Source: Fimenecus sp045595185
Lineage (GTDB): Bacteria; Bacillota; Clostridia; Oscillospirales; Acutalibacteraceae
DNA length: 64,000 bases
Assembly: GCA_045595185.1 (NCBI GenBank)
Contig: JAZNZX010000059.1
Location: 47,854-111,853 of the forward strand
Direction of reading: 5' to 3'
Shown here: positions 17,912-28,090 of the stretch, piece after piece
Layout: the number at the start of each line of letters is the position of its first letter
Numbering within the stretch: position 1 is the first letter of the stretch
Made by a program: the position numbers and the translations under genes
The notes under the pieces: model-generated
Databases searched by the model: none
The model's input: only the letters and a program-made list of their open reading frames with translations
What the model was told of the DNA's origin: nothing

Positions 17912-19139
17912 AGAGTCAAGACGAAAAATTGTTGTTTCCATTATGTCTGTCCTTGTTATATTGTGGGTTGGTACTCTTGGTGTCATTTACGCATCAAGCT
18001 ATTATGAAATGTCAAAGCGTAACGAAAATCTTTTAAAGGCACACGCTCAGATGTACACAATTTCTCAATCAATTACGGATATTCCGCAAAGACCTCCTGT
18101 GCCGAACGGTGATTTTGAACCGAAATTCAATGAGTCCCCAATGTTTCAGCTGTCAACATTCTATACGGTTGCTCTTTCATACAATGGCAAAACACTTGAA
18201 ATAAAAAACAGTCAGACAAAGCTTCATTCTGATAATGAACTGGTACAGTTGGCAGAAAAAATTGTAAATTCCAATCGTGAAATGGGAAAAGAGGACAACC
18301 TTTGGTATTACAGTTGCGACAAAGGTGGTTATGTTCTTGTCACATTTATGGATAATACGGTGATGAATGAAAATGCCATAACGTTATTCAGATACACTCT
18401 TATTTTTGGTGGACTTGCTCTTGTTGCGTTCTTCTTTTTGTCTCGTTTCCTTGCAAGAAAAATTGTTGAACCGCTTGAAGAAAGCTATAAAAAGCAAAAA
18501 CAGTTTATTTCCGATGCAGGTCATGAGCTTAAAACACCGGTTTCTGTTGTTAACGCAAATGCAGAAATGTTGTCTCGTGAAATTGGTGAGAATCAATGGC
18601 TTCAGAACATTCTGTACGAAAATGAGCGTATGGGAATACTTGTAGGACAACTGCTTGAGCTTGCAAGAACGGAAAATGTTCAGATGCAGATGGAAACTAT
18701 CGATTTCAGTCGTCTTGTATGCGGTGAAGAACTGCCTTTTGAAAGTGTTGCCTTTGAAAAAGGACTTCAGTTGTGTTGCAACATTGAAAACGGAGTCACC
18801 ATTGAGGGAAATACATCCCAATTAAAACAGCTTGTTTCGATTCTTCTTGATAATTCAATTCGTCACAGTGAAAGTGGCGGAAATGTATATCTCAATATGA
18901 ACAAGGAAAATGACCACATTAAACTTTCTGTTATAAATAAAGGTGAAGAAATTCCACAGGAACAGCGTGAACAGTTGTTTGAACGATTTTATCGTGCTGA
19001 TACAGTCCGTAACGGTGATGATAAGCACTATGGACTCGGTCTTGCAATTGCAAAGGCAATTGTGACCTCACATAACGGAAAAATAGATGTTCTTTGTTAT
19101 AACGGATTTGTGGAATTTCGTGTTATGTTTCCGACTTGA
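17904..19139 (+). CDS. Sensor histidine kinase
   Basis: A 411-aa membrane kinase. First membrane helix near residues 10-30, an extracytoplasmic sensor of about 120 aa, a second helix (~157-180, LIFGGLALVAFFFL), then HisKA with phosphoacceptor His207 (SDAGHELKTP), and a HATPase domain with LLDNSIRHS and YGLGLAIAKAI. ATG 17904 is chosen over GTG 17898 because GAGGTG lies directly upstream. Partner of the preceding response regulator. A terminator follows at 19185. Confidence 0.95.
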   Translation: MFKESRRKIVVSIMSVLVILWVGTLGVIYASSYYEMSKRNENLLKAHAQMYTISQSITDIPQRPPVPNGDFEPKFNESPMFQLSTFYTVALSYNGKTLEIKNSQTKLHSDNELVQLAEKIVNSNREMGKEDNLWYYSCDKGGYVLVTFMDNTVMNENAITLFRYTLIFGGLALVAFFFLSRFLARKIVEPLEESYKKQKQFISDAGHELKTPVSVVNANAEMLSREIGENQWLQNILYENERMGILVGQLLELARTENVQMQMETIDFSRLVCGEELPFESVAFEKGLQLCCNIENGVTIEGNTSQLKQLVSILLDNSIRHSESGGNVYLNMNKENDHIKLSVINKGEEIPQEQREQLFERFYRADTVRNGDDKHYGLGLAIAKAIVTSHNGKIDVLCYNGFVEFRVMFPT

Positions 19140-19184
19140 AAACAAAAAATGAACTTTTTGTGTCTTCAATAAAACTTCAATATT

Positions 19185-19227
19185 CCTCCTGTAAAATTGG
19201 CAACAATAGCTTACAGGAGGCTTTTTT
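19185..19227 (+). terminator. Terminator between kinase and VTC genes
   Basis: CCTCCTGTAA (19185-19194) pairs perfectly with TTACAGGAGG (19211-19220), then CTTTTTTATT. It divides regulator genes from the effector genes, which may therefore be read at a different level. Confidence 0.85.
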
Positions 19228-19255
19228 ATTACATTTTAAAGAAAGGAGTCACATT

Positions 19256-19924
19256 GTGAAATATCGACACGAATATAAACACCGGATAAATTATAGTGAT
19301 ATGCTGATGCTTCGTCAGCGGTTGTCTGCTGTCGCAAAACGAGACCAGCATACGGTTGACGGGAAATATCTCATAAGAAGTCTGTACTTTGATAATTTAT
19401 CGGATAAAGCATTGATGGAAAAAATAAACGGTGTAAACATCCGTGAAAAATTCCGTATTCGTTATTACAATCACGACACATCACTTATTCACCTTGAAAA
19501 GAAAAGTAAAATCAACGGGTTGTGCCTTAAAGAAAGTGCAGTTCTCACAAAGGAAATGGCACAATCAATCGTTGACGGTGATTTGGACTGGATGATAAAA
19601 AGTGACAACAAACTTGTTCAGGAGCTTTACAGCAAAATGATGGGTCAGGGACTGCGACCTAAAACCATTGTGGATTATGTAAGAGAACCATTTGTTTTTC
19701 CTGCAGGTAATGTCCGTGTTACTCTTGATTATGACATAAGAACAGGTATGAACTGTACGGATTTTCTTAATCCTGACTGTCTTATGGTGCCAACAGGTGA
19801 CCAAATCATTCTTGAGGTCAAATGGGATGAATATCTTCCTGATATTATCCGTGATGTTGTACAGCTTCCAAGCTGTCGCACAGAATCTTTTTCAAAATAT
19901 GCCGTATGTAGAATATACGGATAA
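19256..19924 (+). CDS. VTC-domain (polyphosphate polymerase-like) protein
   Basis: A 222-aa protein starting KYRHEYKHRINYSD, then RSLYFDN, KFRIRYYN, HLEKKSKING and ending in a TxSFSKYA segment: the VTC/CYTH-type tunnel-fold pattern of basic and acidic residues. GTG 19256 is used because AAAGGAG lies just upstream; longer starts would run back across the terminator. Fungal VTC proteins make polyphosphate; the bacterial members are mostly uncharacterised and are often beside DUF4956 and CotH genes, as here. Probable nucleotide/polyphosphate chemistry at the inner membrane face is inferred. Confidence 0.85.
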   Translation: MKYRHEYKHRINYSDMLMLRQRLSAVAKRDQHTVDGKYLIRSLYFDNLSDKALMEKINGVNIREKFRIRYYNHDTSLIHLEKKSKINGLCLKESAVLTKEMAQSIVDGDLDWMIKSDNKLVQELYSKMMGQGLRPKTIVDYVREPFVFPAGNVRVTLDYDIRTGMNCTDFLNPDCLMVPTGDQIILEVKWDEYLPDIIRDVVQLPSCRTESFSKYAVCRIYG

Positions 19925-19947
19925 ATAAATCTTAAGGAGTTTTTATT

Positions 19948-20619
19948 ATGACATTCAACGACATTTTTAAATCAAGTTTTCTTGAGAATATTACAAGTGT
20001 AAGTATTCTCGATATGGCAATCGCTCTTGTATTGGCTTTCGGTATCGGTATGTTTATTTTCCTTGTGTATAAAAAGACATATCAAGGTGTAATGTACTCA
20101 TCAAGCTTTGGTACAACACTTGTAGCTCTTACAATGATTTCAACAGTAGTTATTCTTGCAGTTACATCCAATGTAGTGCTTTCGCTCGGTATGGTCGGTG
20201 CTCTTTCTATTGTTCGTTTCCGTACAGCAATCAAAGAACCGCTTGATATTGCATTCTTATTCTGGTCAATTGCAGTAGGTATCGTTCTTGCTGCGGGTAT
20301 GATTCCACTTGCAGTAATCGGTAGCGTAATTATCGGTGTAATTCTTCTTGTTTTCGTAAACAAAAAGACTCATTGTAATCCGTATATCGTTGTTGTACAG
20401 TGCGACGGACACGAAAGTGAAGAGAATGTAAAGAGATTTCTCGGTGACAATGTGCAGAAATATGTAATTAAGAGTAAATCAGCACAAAAAGGCTTTGTTG
20501 AGCTCAATGTTGATGTAAGACTTAAGGACGACAACACAGATTTCATCAATATGATTGCAAATCTTAAAGGAGTAAAAAGTGCAGTGCTTGTAAGCTATAA
20601 CGGCGAATATATGGGTTAA
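19948..20619 (+). CDS. DUF4956 membrane protein
   Basis: A 223-aa protein with about four membrane helices in the first 140 residues (IALVLAFGIGMFIFL, VALTMISTVVILAV, SLGMVGALSIVRFRTAI, IGSVIIGVILLVF) and a soluble C-terminal domain. SIVRFRTAIKEP is a hallmark of the DUF4956 family. It lies 23 bases after the VTC gene and 9 before CotH, so the three form one transcription unit. The function of the family is unknown; partnership with VTC and CotH is suggested by gene order only. Confidence 0.9.
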   Translation: MTFNDIFKSSFLENITSVSILDMAIALVLAFGIGMFIFLVYKKTYQGVMYSSSFGTTLVALTMISTVVILAVTSNVVLSLGMVGALSIVRFRTAIKEPLDIAFLFWSIAVGIVLAAGMIPLAVIGSVIIGVILLVFVNKKTHCNPYIVVVQCDGHESEENVKRFLGDNVQKYVIKSKSAQKGFVELNVDVRLKDDNTDFINMIANLKGVKSAVLVSYNGEYMG

Positions 20620-20628
20620 GGTGAAAAT

Positions 20629-22737
20629 ATGTCAACACATAAACATTTTGATAAAATTTGCTGTGTTGTTCTTGCTCTTACGCTGATTATCACCGTGCTT
20701 TTTATAAATGGTGAAAAACTCGGTATTCAGAAGGCATCTTCCGTAATGGAATACGAAACCACTCTTTTTGACACATCAAAGGTTCATACCATTGATATTG
20801 TTATGGACGACTGGGAAGAATTTACTGACAATTGCAAAAGTGAAGAATATTACGATTGCACCGTTGTCATTGACAATGAAGCATTTAAGAATGTGGCAAT
20901 TCGTGGCAAGGGTAATACTTCACTCAGTTTAGTAACCAACGACCGTTACAGCTATAAAATCGAGTTTGACCATTATGACAGTACAAACACCTATCACGGA
21001 CTTGATAAGCTTTGTCTTAACAATATTATTCAGGATAACACATATATGAAGGACTATCTCACATATCAGATGATGAATGATATGGGCGTTGCTTCTCCGC
21101 TTTGCAGTTTTGTGTATATCACGGTAAACGGTGAAGATTGGGGTCTTTATCTTGCAGTTGAAGGTGTTGAAGAATCATTTTTACAGCGAAACTACGGAAA
21201 AGATTACGGTGAACTGTATAAGCCTGACAGCTTAAGCATGGGCGGTGGTCGCGGTAACGGTGGCGACTTCAATATGGATGACTTTTTAAACAGTTCAGAG
21301 TCTGATAGTAGTGATAACAGCAGTAGTAATAAGAGTAACGGTAGTAATGGTTCATTTGACTTTTCACAAATACCTGAGGGTATGACACCTCCGAATGGTG
21401 AAAATATGCCACAAATGCCAAACGGTGACTCATTTGATTTTTCACAGATGCCTGATGGTATGACACCTCCGACAGGTGATGAAAATGCTTCATTTGACTT
21501 TGCACAGATGAAAGAAAATATGCCTGGTGGTTTCGGTGGTTTCGGAATGGGCTCGTCAGATGTGAAGCTTCAATATATTGACGACAATATCAGCAGTTAT
21601 TCCAATATTTTTGACAGTGCAAAAACTGATATTACAAAGGCAGATAAGACTCGTCTTATTGAATCACTTAAGAACTTGAGCAACGGTGAAAATCTGGAAA
21701 ACACAGTTGATATGGAAGCAGTAATAAAATATTTTGTTGTCCATAACTTTGTGGTGAATGCCGACAGTTATACAGGTTCAATGATTCACAACTACTATCT
21801 TTACGAAAAAGACGGTCAGATGCAGATGATTCCTTGGGACTATAACCTTGCTTTCGGTAGCTTTATGTCATCAGGTGATGCAACAAGCTCTGTCAACGAC
21901 CCTATTGATACACCGTTATCAGTAAGCGGTTCAGGTGACAGACCAATGATTGATTGGATTTTCAGTAATGAAGAATATACTGAATCGTATCATCAATATT
22001 TTAATGAGTTTATTGCAGAATATTTTGATAACGGCTATTTTGAAGAAATGATTGATAGCGTAATTGAAATGATTTCACCTTATGTTGAAAAGGACCCGAC
22101 AAGATTCTGCACTTATGATGAGTTTTTGAAAGGTACAGAAACATTAAAGCAGTTCTGTCTTCTGCGTAGCGAAAGTGTCAGCGGTCAGCTTGACGGTACA
22201 ATCGGTTCAACATCAGCAACTCAAGAAAAAGATACACTTATCGACGCAAGTTATATTAAAACAAGTGATATGGGCTCAATGGGTGGTGGAATGGGCAGAC
22301 CAGGTAGCAGTTCTGAAAGCAAACCGGATAAAGAAACAAATGATGATACAGACAAAAAGGAAGAACAGACTACTGAAACGGTGACAGAACCGACCTCTGA
22401 CAGTATGCCTCAATTTGACTTTTCAGGACAAGGTAACGGTAATATGCCACAAATACCCGATATGAACATGCAGAATGGTGGCTCTATTTCCTTTACTTCA
22501 CTTGCAAATACCCAAGAAAATAGTGGAAACGAGTTTAATAGGGGAAATGGATTTCCACAAGGTGATTTTGACGGACAAATGCAAAGACCCGAAAACAGTT
22601 CTCGCCCAAGTACGGGTCAGTCACAAAACCAACCACAAAGTATGGTGGATACATCATCTTTGATTATGATTGGCGTAAGTGTATTGGTTCTCGCCTTGGG
22701 ACTTGTATTTGCATTCACATTCAAAAGAAGAAAATAA
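20629..22737 (+). CDS. CotH-type kinase family surface protein
   Basis: A 702-aa protein with an N-terminal membrane helix (~10-28), a CotH-like domain (AIRGKGNTSL, YSYKIEFDHY, YMKDYLTYQMM, the IPWDYNLAFGSF motif with the metal-binding Asp), low-complexity Pro/Met/Gly-rich inserts (FDFSQ(I/M)P(E/D)GMTPP repeated, residues ~245-300), and a C-terminal membrane helix followed by FKRRK. CotH in Bacillus spores is a protein kinase; homologues on vegetative Clostridia are mostly untested. Domain assignment is confident, the target is unknown. Membership of the two-component/VTC/DUF4956 cluster suggests a role in envelope modification. Confidence 0.88.
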   Translation: MSTHKHFDKICCVVLALTLIITVLFINGEKLGIQKASSVMEYETTLFDTSKVHTIDIVMDDWEEFTDNCKSEEYYDCTVVIDNEAFKNVAIRGKGNTSLSLVTNDRYSYKIEFDHYDSTNTYHGLDKLCLNNIIQDNTYMKDYLTYQMMNDMGVASPLCSFVYITVNGEDWGLYLAVEGVEESFLQRNYGKDYGELYKPDSLSMGGGRGNGGDFNMDDFLNSSESDSSDNSSSNKSNGSNGSFDFSQIPEGMTPPNGENMPQMPNGDSFDFSQMPDGMTPPTGDENASFDFAQMKENMPGGFGGFGMGSSDVKLQYIDDNISSYSNIFDSAKTDITKADKTRLIESLKNLSNGENLENTVDMEAVIKYFVVHNFVVNADSYTGSMIHNYYLYEKDGQMQMIPWDYNLAFGSFMSSGDATSSVNDPIDTPLSVSGSGDRPMIDWIFSNEEYTESYHQYFNEFIAEYFDNGYFEEMIDSVIEMISPYVEKDPTRFCTYDEFLKGTETLKQFCLLRSESVSGQLDGTIGSTSATQEKDTLIDASYIKTSDMGSMGGGMGRPGSSSESKPDKETNDDTDKKEEQTTETVTEPTSDSMPQFDFSGQGNGNMPQIPDMNMQNGGSISFTSLANTQENSGNEFNRGNGFPQGDFDGQMQRPENSSRPSTGQSQNQPQSMVDTSSLIMIGVSVLVLALGLVFAFTFKRRK

Positions 22738-22740
22738 AAA

Positions 22741-22784
22741 AAGCGTTGCATAAGGGACGACAAAACCCAAAATGCAACGCTTAA
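22741..22784. terminator. Conserved hairpin, copy 2 (between convergent genes)
   Basis: AAGCGTTGCA (22741-22750) pairs with TGCAACGCTT (22773-22782). A-run on the left and TTAATTATT on the right allow use from both sides, ending CotH and the convergent AraC gene. Confidence 0.85.
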
Positions 22785-22803
22785 TTATTACAGATTTCAC
22801 AAG

Positions 22804-24036
22804 TTAAAAACTGATTTTGTTTTCACGGTATTCTTTTGGTGTTTTTCCCGTGTGCTTTTTGAAAAGTTTAGTAAAGTAATTCACATCATAAATTCCACAA
22901 TTCTGTGCGACTGTTTGTATCTGTTGATTTGTTGATGTGAGTAAAAATACAGCTTGCTCAACTCGTTTTTTTGCAACATATTCGGTAAGAGTAATGTTCA
23001 TTTCTTTTTTGAAAAGAGTTGAGAGATAACTTGCGTTTACATTAAGCATCTCTGCTTGACGACTAAGACTTAAATCTGTTGTGATGTCAAAATCCACAAG
23101 AGCAATTACTTTTTGCACAAGTGGTGAATAGTTTTTCATTGAATGTTTTTTTACAAGATGACAGTATCTGTCAATCATTTCGTGATGCATATTTATGCCT
23201 TCTTCAACAGAACGAATTCTTTCGATTCGCTTTGCAAAGTCAGACGAAACACCGTCAATATACAACGGATGCACGCCACCTTGTTCAGCAGCCTTGCGAA
23301 GAAGCGTATTGACAATAATGCTGTAATTTTTTATATTTCGAACAGGGTCGCTGACTCTCATTTCAAGCATAATTGCAGAGGATTTTAAAAGAATCTGTTC
23401 CGCCTGGTGTGTCATACCTTGACTTACTGCCTGAAGCAGTTTTTTTTCACCATCATATCTTTGTTCAAGCATCTGCATAGCAAGAAGTGCATCGTCTGTC
23501 TTATTGTCAAGATTCTTTACAACCTTTGGAAACGACTGATTGTTGTAGGTCATATTGATTGTTTTATATGTGAAATTATCTGTGCTTCCCCAAAGAATTT
23601 CGCCAAAGGCATTGAAAAGTGACAGGACAACATCATGGTCCGTATAAACAGGCACACTTGAGTAATATTTTTGCAACTGAGAAAATATGTGTTCAGGAAT
23701 ATTATTCTTTTTTATTATTTCCATAAGTGAATTCTGATTAAGATTAACATCGATAAAAGGCCCTGCAATAAATGTAGAAACAGGTTCAGCATCAGGTAAC
23801 AGAATAAAGATATAGTTACAGAAAAAGATATCAGTTATTTTACAAATCATATTTTCAGTAATACTTCCGTGTGATGTACAGAAAAGCTGGTTGTATTCTT
23901 CTTCCATACCCAAAAAGTCACGAAGACCACGGTCAGCCTCACGATAGGATTTGTCATCTGTAGAAATAATACAGGAATGTATTCTGTAATTATTAAGAAT
24001 TTTACGGAAAAACTCGAGTTCTTTTTCGTAAATCAT
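22804..24036 (-). CDS. AraC-family transcription regulator
   Basis: A 410-aa regulator with a long N-terminal sensor region I do not recognise and a C-terminal AraC DNA-binding domain with two helix-turn-helix units (ASYLSTLFKKE and IYDVNYFTKLFKKHTGKTPKEY). Divergent from the GPH symporter and GH2 enzyme genes, which are its probable targets; such a layout is common in sugar-use loci. A sigma-A-like promoter lies at 24076-24104. The ligand is unknown, though a sugar or its breakdown product is likely. Confidence 0.9.
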   Translation of the reverse strand: MIYEKELEFFRKILNNYRIHSCIISTDDKSYREADRGLRDFLGMEEEYNQLFCTSHGSITENMICKITDIFFCNYIFILLPDAEPVSTFIAGPFIDVNLNQNSLMEIIKKNNIPEHIFSQLQKYYSSVPVYTDHDVVLSLFNAFGEILWGSTDNFTYKTINMTYNNQSFPKVVKNLDNKTDDALLAMQMLEQRYDGEKKLLQAVSQGMTHQAEQILLKSSAIMLEMRVSDPVRNIKNYSIIVNTLLRKAAEQGGVHPLYIDGVSSDFAKRIERIRSVEEGINMHHEMIDRYCHLVKKHSMKNYSPLVQKVIALVDFDITTDLSLSRQAEMLNVNASYLSTLFKKEMNITLTEYVAKKRVEQAVFLLTSTNQQIQTVAQNCGIYDVNYFTKLFKKHTGKTPKEYRENKISF

Positions 24037-24075
24037 GTTTTCACCTTTGTGTAAGTTATTTACAATTTTTTATAT

Positions 24076-24104
24076 ATTATCGTACAAATTTTGGCAAAAA
24101 TCAA
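24076..24104 (-). promoter_or_regulatory. Predicted promoter of the AraC-family gene
   Basis: On the minus strand TTGATT (24099-24104), 17-base spacer, GATAAT (24076-24081), about 40 bases upstream of the AraC start. Confidence 0.5.
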
Positions 24105-24245
24105 GCAATAAACAAAAATAATACGCAAAAAAGCAAAAAGTTTACTAACGAAAAATTTATAGATAATGTAAAATAAGTCTATAACAAGATTGGGTATGTA
24201 TGTACTTAAATGTTATTATTACATTTTTATTAGGGGGAAAATAAA

Positions 24246-25721
24246 ATGGCAAAAGAGAAAAAACTCGATGCTAACGGTTACCGTAAGTTTGGTATGCGTG
24301 ACTCGGTGGCATATATGATGGGTGATTTGGGCTGTAATATGTCCTTTGCACTCAAGGGTACAATGGCACTTTTCTGGACACAGGTTATGGGTCTTAGTGC
24401 TTGGTATTCACTTCTGTTAATCGTAGTTCAGGTATGGGACGCAATTAATGACCCACTTATCGGTTCAATCATTGACGCTGACAAACATAAGTACAAGAGA
24501 AATAAGTTCTTGCAGTACATATTGGTTGGTTCAATCGGTCTTATTGTTGGTGGTGCTTGTTGCTTTATTCCTGCAACAGGAGCTCCACTTGCTGCAAAAA
24601 TTGCAATTTTCATCGGTGGTTATGTGATTTGGGATGCATTCTACACAGTAGCAAACGTTCCTTATGGTTCACTTTTATCACTTATTTCATCTGATGATGC
24701 TGACCGAGCTTCTCTTTCTGCTTGGCGTTCAATCGGTGGTATGCTCGGTAATATGGTGCCAATGGTAGTTTTCCCATTCATTATTTATAATGAAGACGAA
24801 TCACTTAACGGAAATCGAGTGTTTATTTTGGCACTTATTATGGGTGTTATTGGTTTCTTCTGCTTCCGGTTTACAATTAAAAACACAGAAATTCGTGTTG
24901 ATACAGAAGTACAGTGTAATGAAAACCAGCCTAAATTCAATGTTTTCAAGGCTATGGGTAACTTCGTGAAAAACCGTCCTGCAGTTGGTGCTACTCTTGC
25001 TGCTATGGGTATGTTTATCGGTATGCAGGGTGCTACAACAGCCGTTAATGTTACATTCCAGATTTACTTTGATAACACAAAGATTTCAGGTCTTGTTTCA
25101 ATGTTTGCAATGATTCCTATCGTACTTTTTACACCTCTTGCTCGTAAGATGGTTAAAAAGTATGGTAAGAAAGAGCTTTCAGCTATCGGTTCAATCTGCT
25201 ATATCGTTGGTGCTGCAGTTCTCTTACTTGCACCACTCGGAATTATTCCTGTTACAGAAGAAAACACAAAACTTGACTTAATTATTTATATTTTTGGTCA
25301 GCTTATCTGTGCTTTGGGTCTTGGTATTTATTCAACAGTTTCATGGGCTATGATGGGTGATGCTATTGACTATAATGAATGGAAAACAGGCAGTCGTGAA
25401 GAAGGTACAGTTTATTCACTTCACTCATTCTTCAGAAAACTTGCTCAGGGTGTAGGTCCGGCTGTTGCTGTTGCAATTATGGGTACTATGGGTTATGTAA
25501 ATAACAGTGCTCCTGACGCAAACGGTAATTTCACAGCTATTGATGTTAACTTGCTTAGCTGGGAAGTAGCTTGTGATATTCGTATGCTTGTTGCTGTTCT
25601 TTATCTTGTTGCAGGTATCTTCCAATTCATTGGTCTTGGTCTTGTTTACAACCTTGACAAGAAAACACTTGCTCAAATGCAGGCAGACCTTGCTGAAAGA
25701 CACTCAAGAGAAGAAAAATGA
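24246..25721 (+). CDS. GPH-family sugar:cation symporter
   Basis: A 491-aa membrane transporter of the glycoside-pentoside-hexuronide family (MelB relatives, MFS fold, about 12 helices). It has VWDAINDPLIGSIID near residue 70, the family's Asp-containing helix 2 motif, and WAMMGDAIDYNEWKTG in the later half, a second family signature. AGGGGG precedes ATG 24246. The next gene is an intracellular GH2 enzyme, so it probably imports a galactoside or glucuronide for cleavage inside the cell. Substrate inferred from context only. Confidence 0.93.
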   Translation: MAKEKKLDANGYRKFGMRDSVAYMMGDLGCNMSFALKGTMALFWTQVMGLSAWYSLLLIVVQVWDAINDPLIGSIIDADKHKYKRNKFLQYILVGSIGLIVGGACCFIPATGAPLAAKIAIFIGGYVIWDAFYTVANVPYGSLLSLISSDDADRASLSAWRSIGGMLGNMVPMVVFPFIIYNEDESLNGNRVFILALIMGVIGFFCFRFTIKNTEIRVDTEVQCNENQPKFNVFKAMGNFVKNRPAVGATLAAMGMFIGMQGATTAVNVTFQIYFDNTKISGLVSMFAMIPIVLFTPLARKMVKKYGKKELSAIGSICYIVGAAVLLLAPLGIIPVTEENTKLDLIIYIFGQLICALGLGIYSTVSWAMMGDAIDYNEWKTGSREEGTVYSLHSFFRKLAQGVGPAVAVAIMGTMGYVNNSAPDANGNFTAIDVNLLSWEVACDIRMLVAVLYLVAGIFQFIGLGLVYNLDKKTLAQMQADLAERHSREEK

Positions 25722-25822
25722 GTCCTGAAAGAAGAAATTTGTACAATTAAATAAACTATGGTAGGGCGGGGGTTTTATAACTCTTGCCTTTGTTTTAAAT
25801 TAAAGAAATAAGGAGTAAAATT

Positions 25823-28057
25823 ATGAGAAAAATTATCAGCTTAAACCGTAAATGGTCGTTTCGTAAGGGCGTAAGTGAAGTTCCTGCAACAGTTCCTGCT
25901 GATTGGGATTTTGTAAATATTCCTCATTGTTGGAATGCTATTGACGGTCAGGACGGAGGTAATGACTATTATCGTGGCACTTGCTGTTATTATAAAGAAA
26001 TTGATATGGAAGAAATTCCAACAGCAGATAAATACTATCTTGAAATTAACGGTGCAAACTCATCAGCTACTGTATATATGAACGGTAACAAATTAGCAAG
26101 TCACGACGGTGGTTACAGCACTTGGCGTGTTGATATTACTGAAGAACTTGCAAGGGGCAACAAGCTTGCAATTACTGTTGACAACTCTGCTAACGAAACT
26201 GTTTATCCGCAAATGGCTGACTTTACATTCTATGGCGGTCTTTACAGAAATGTAAACATTATTGCAGTTAATGAAAGTCATTTTGAACTTGATTATTATG
26301 GTGGCAGAGGTATTGCAATCACACCTAAAGTTGTTGGTTCAGATGCACAGGTTACATTTGAGTCATTTGTCACAAATAAAAAAGAAGGTCAGATGATTAA
26401 TTACATTATCAAGGATAAAAATGGTGATGTTATAACCACTTTTAAAACTGATGAGGACGTTGAAACTATTGAAATTAAGAATGTTGTGCTTTGGAATGGT
26501 AGAAAAAATCCATATCTTTATACAGCAGAAATCGAACTTCTTGATGGTGACAAGATAATTGACAAGGTTTCAACTCGTTTCGGTTGTCGCACATTTGAGA
26601 TTGACCCTGAAAGAGGCTTTATTCTCAATGGCGAAGAATATCCGCTTCGTGGCGTTTCTCGTCATCAGGACAGATGGGGCTTTGGTAATGCACTTCATCC
26701 TGAACACCATAAGGAAGATATGGAATACATCTATGAAATGGGTGCAAATACAATTCGTCTTGCTCACTATCAGCACGACCAGTATTTCTATGACCTTTGT
26801 GACGAGTATGGTATGGTTGTATGGGCAGAAATTCCATATATTTCAAAACATATGCCAACAGGTCGTGAAAACACAATTTCACAGATGAAAGAGCTTATTG
26901 TTCAGAATTATAATCATCCGTCAATCGTGGTTTGGGGACTTTCAAACGAGATTTCGATGAATGGTTCTGACGATGACCTTATTGAAAATCATAAGATTCT
27001 CAATGACCTTTGTCACGAAATGGACAAAACAAGACCTACAACTATCGCAGTTGTTTCAATGTGTAGTCTTGATGACCCATATATTCAGATTCCTGATGTT
27101 GTTTCACATAACCACTATTTCGGTTGGTATGGTGGCGATACATTAATGAACGGACCTTGGTTCGATAATTTCCACGCTAAATTCCCTAATATCCCTGTCG
27201 GTATGAGTGAATACGGATGTGAAGCGCTTAACTGGCATACATCAAATCCACAACAAGGTGACTATACTGAAGAATATCAGGCATATTATCATGAAGAACT
27301 TATTAAACAGTTATTCTCAAGAAAATACATCTGGGCAACTCATGTTTGGAATATGTTTGACTTCGGTGCTGATGCTCGTGCAGAAGGTGGCGAAAACGGA
27401 CAAAACCATAAGGGTCTTATGACATTTGACCGTAAATACAAGAAAGACTCATTCTATGCCTACAAAGCTTGGCTTTCTGACGACCCATTTGTTCATATCT
27501 GTGGCAAACGCTATGTTGACAGAGTTGAAGAAGTTACAAAAGTTACAGTTTATTCAAACCAGCCTGAAGTAACACTTTATGTAAACGGTGACCTTTTTGA
27601 AAAACAGACAAGCGAAAATCATTTCTTCTATTTCAATGTACCTAACAAGAATGTTACAAGGCTTAAGGCTGTTGCAGGAGAATGCGTGGATGAATCACTT
27701 ATTCTTAAGGTTGATACATTCAATGAAGATTACAGACTCAAGGAAAAAGGTGCGGTTCTCAATTGGTTTGATGTAACAGAAGTTGACGGTTATCTTTCTC
27801 TTAATTCAAAAATGAGTGACCTTCTTATGGTGCCGGAAGGACAGGCACTTTTCGGTCAGATTATGGGCCCGATTGCTGCTGCTGCAAAACAGAGTGCAGG
27901 TGAAGGTGGCTTTGAAATGAACGAAGGTATTATGCAGATGATGGGTGGATTCACAATTCTTCGACTTATCGGTATGCTGGGTATGACAGGTCTTAAGATG
28001 AACAAGGAAGAGCTTTTAGACCTTAATGCTAAACTTAATCTGATAAAGAAGGCATAA
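25823..28057 (+). CDS. Intracellular GH2 beta-glycosidase
   Basis: A 744-aa enzyme without signal peptide. N-terminal sugar-binding fold (VNIPHCWNAIDG, YYRGTCCYYK), Ig-like middle, and barrel with acid/base Glu376 (VWGLSNEIS) and nucleophile Glu463 (GMSEYGCEA), followed by THVWNMFDFGADAR. This is a beta-galactosidase or beta-glucuronidase-type GH2. A C-terminal extension (~660-744) rich in Met and Gly is unusual; it looks like a helical bundle with GQIMGPIAAAAKQ and is not part of the standard fold. It follows the GPH symporter by about 100 bases and probably acts on its cargo. AAGGAG lies before ATG. Confidence 0.92.
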   Translation: MRKIISLNRKWSFRKGVSEVPATVPADWDFVNIPHCWNAIDGQDGGNDYYRGTCCYYKEIDMEEIPTADKYYLEINGANSSATVYMNGNKLASHDGGYSTWRVDITEELARGNKLAITVDNSANETVYPQMADFTFYGGLYRNVNIIAVNESHFELDYYGGRGIAITPKVVGSDAQVTFESFVTNKKEGQMINYIIKDKNGDVITTFKTDEDVETIEIKNVVLWNGRKNPYLYTAEIELLDGDKIIDKVSTRFGCRTFEIDPERGFILNGEEYPLRGVSRHQDRWGFGNALHPEHHKEDMEYIYEMGANTIRLAHYQHDQYFYDLCDEYGMVVWAEIPYISKHMPTGRENTISQMKELIVQNYNHPSIVVWGLSNEISMNGSDDDLIENHKILNDLCHEMDKTRPTTIAVVSMCSLDDPYIQIPDVVSHNHYFGWYGGDTLMNGPWFDNFHAKFPNIPVGMSEYGCEALNWHTSNPQQGDYTEEYQAYYHEELIKQLFSRKYIWATHVWNMFDFGADARAEGGENGQNHKGLMTFDRKYKKDSFYAYKAWLSDDPFVHICGKRYVDRVEEVTKVTVYSNQPEVTLYVNGDLFEKQTSENHFFYFNVPNKNVTRLKAVAGECVDESLILKVDTFNEDYRLKEKGAVLNWFDVTEVDGYLSLNSKMSDLLMVPEGQALFGQIMGPIAAAAKQSAGEGGFEMNEGIMQMMGGFTILRLIGMLGMTGLKMNKEELLDLNAKLNLIKKA

Positions 28058-28090
28058 AACTCTGTATAAGAATTAAAGCTGGTTTATAAC

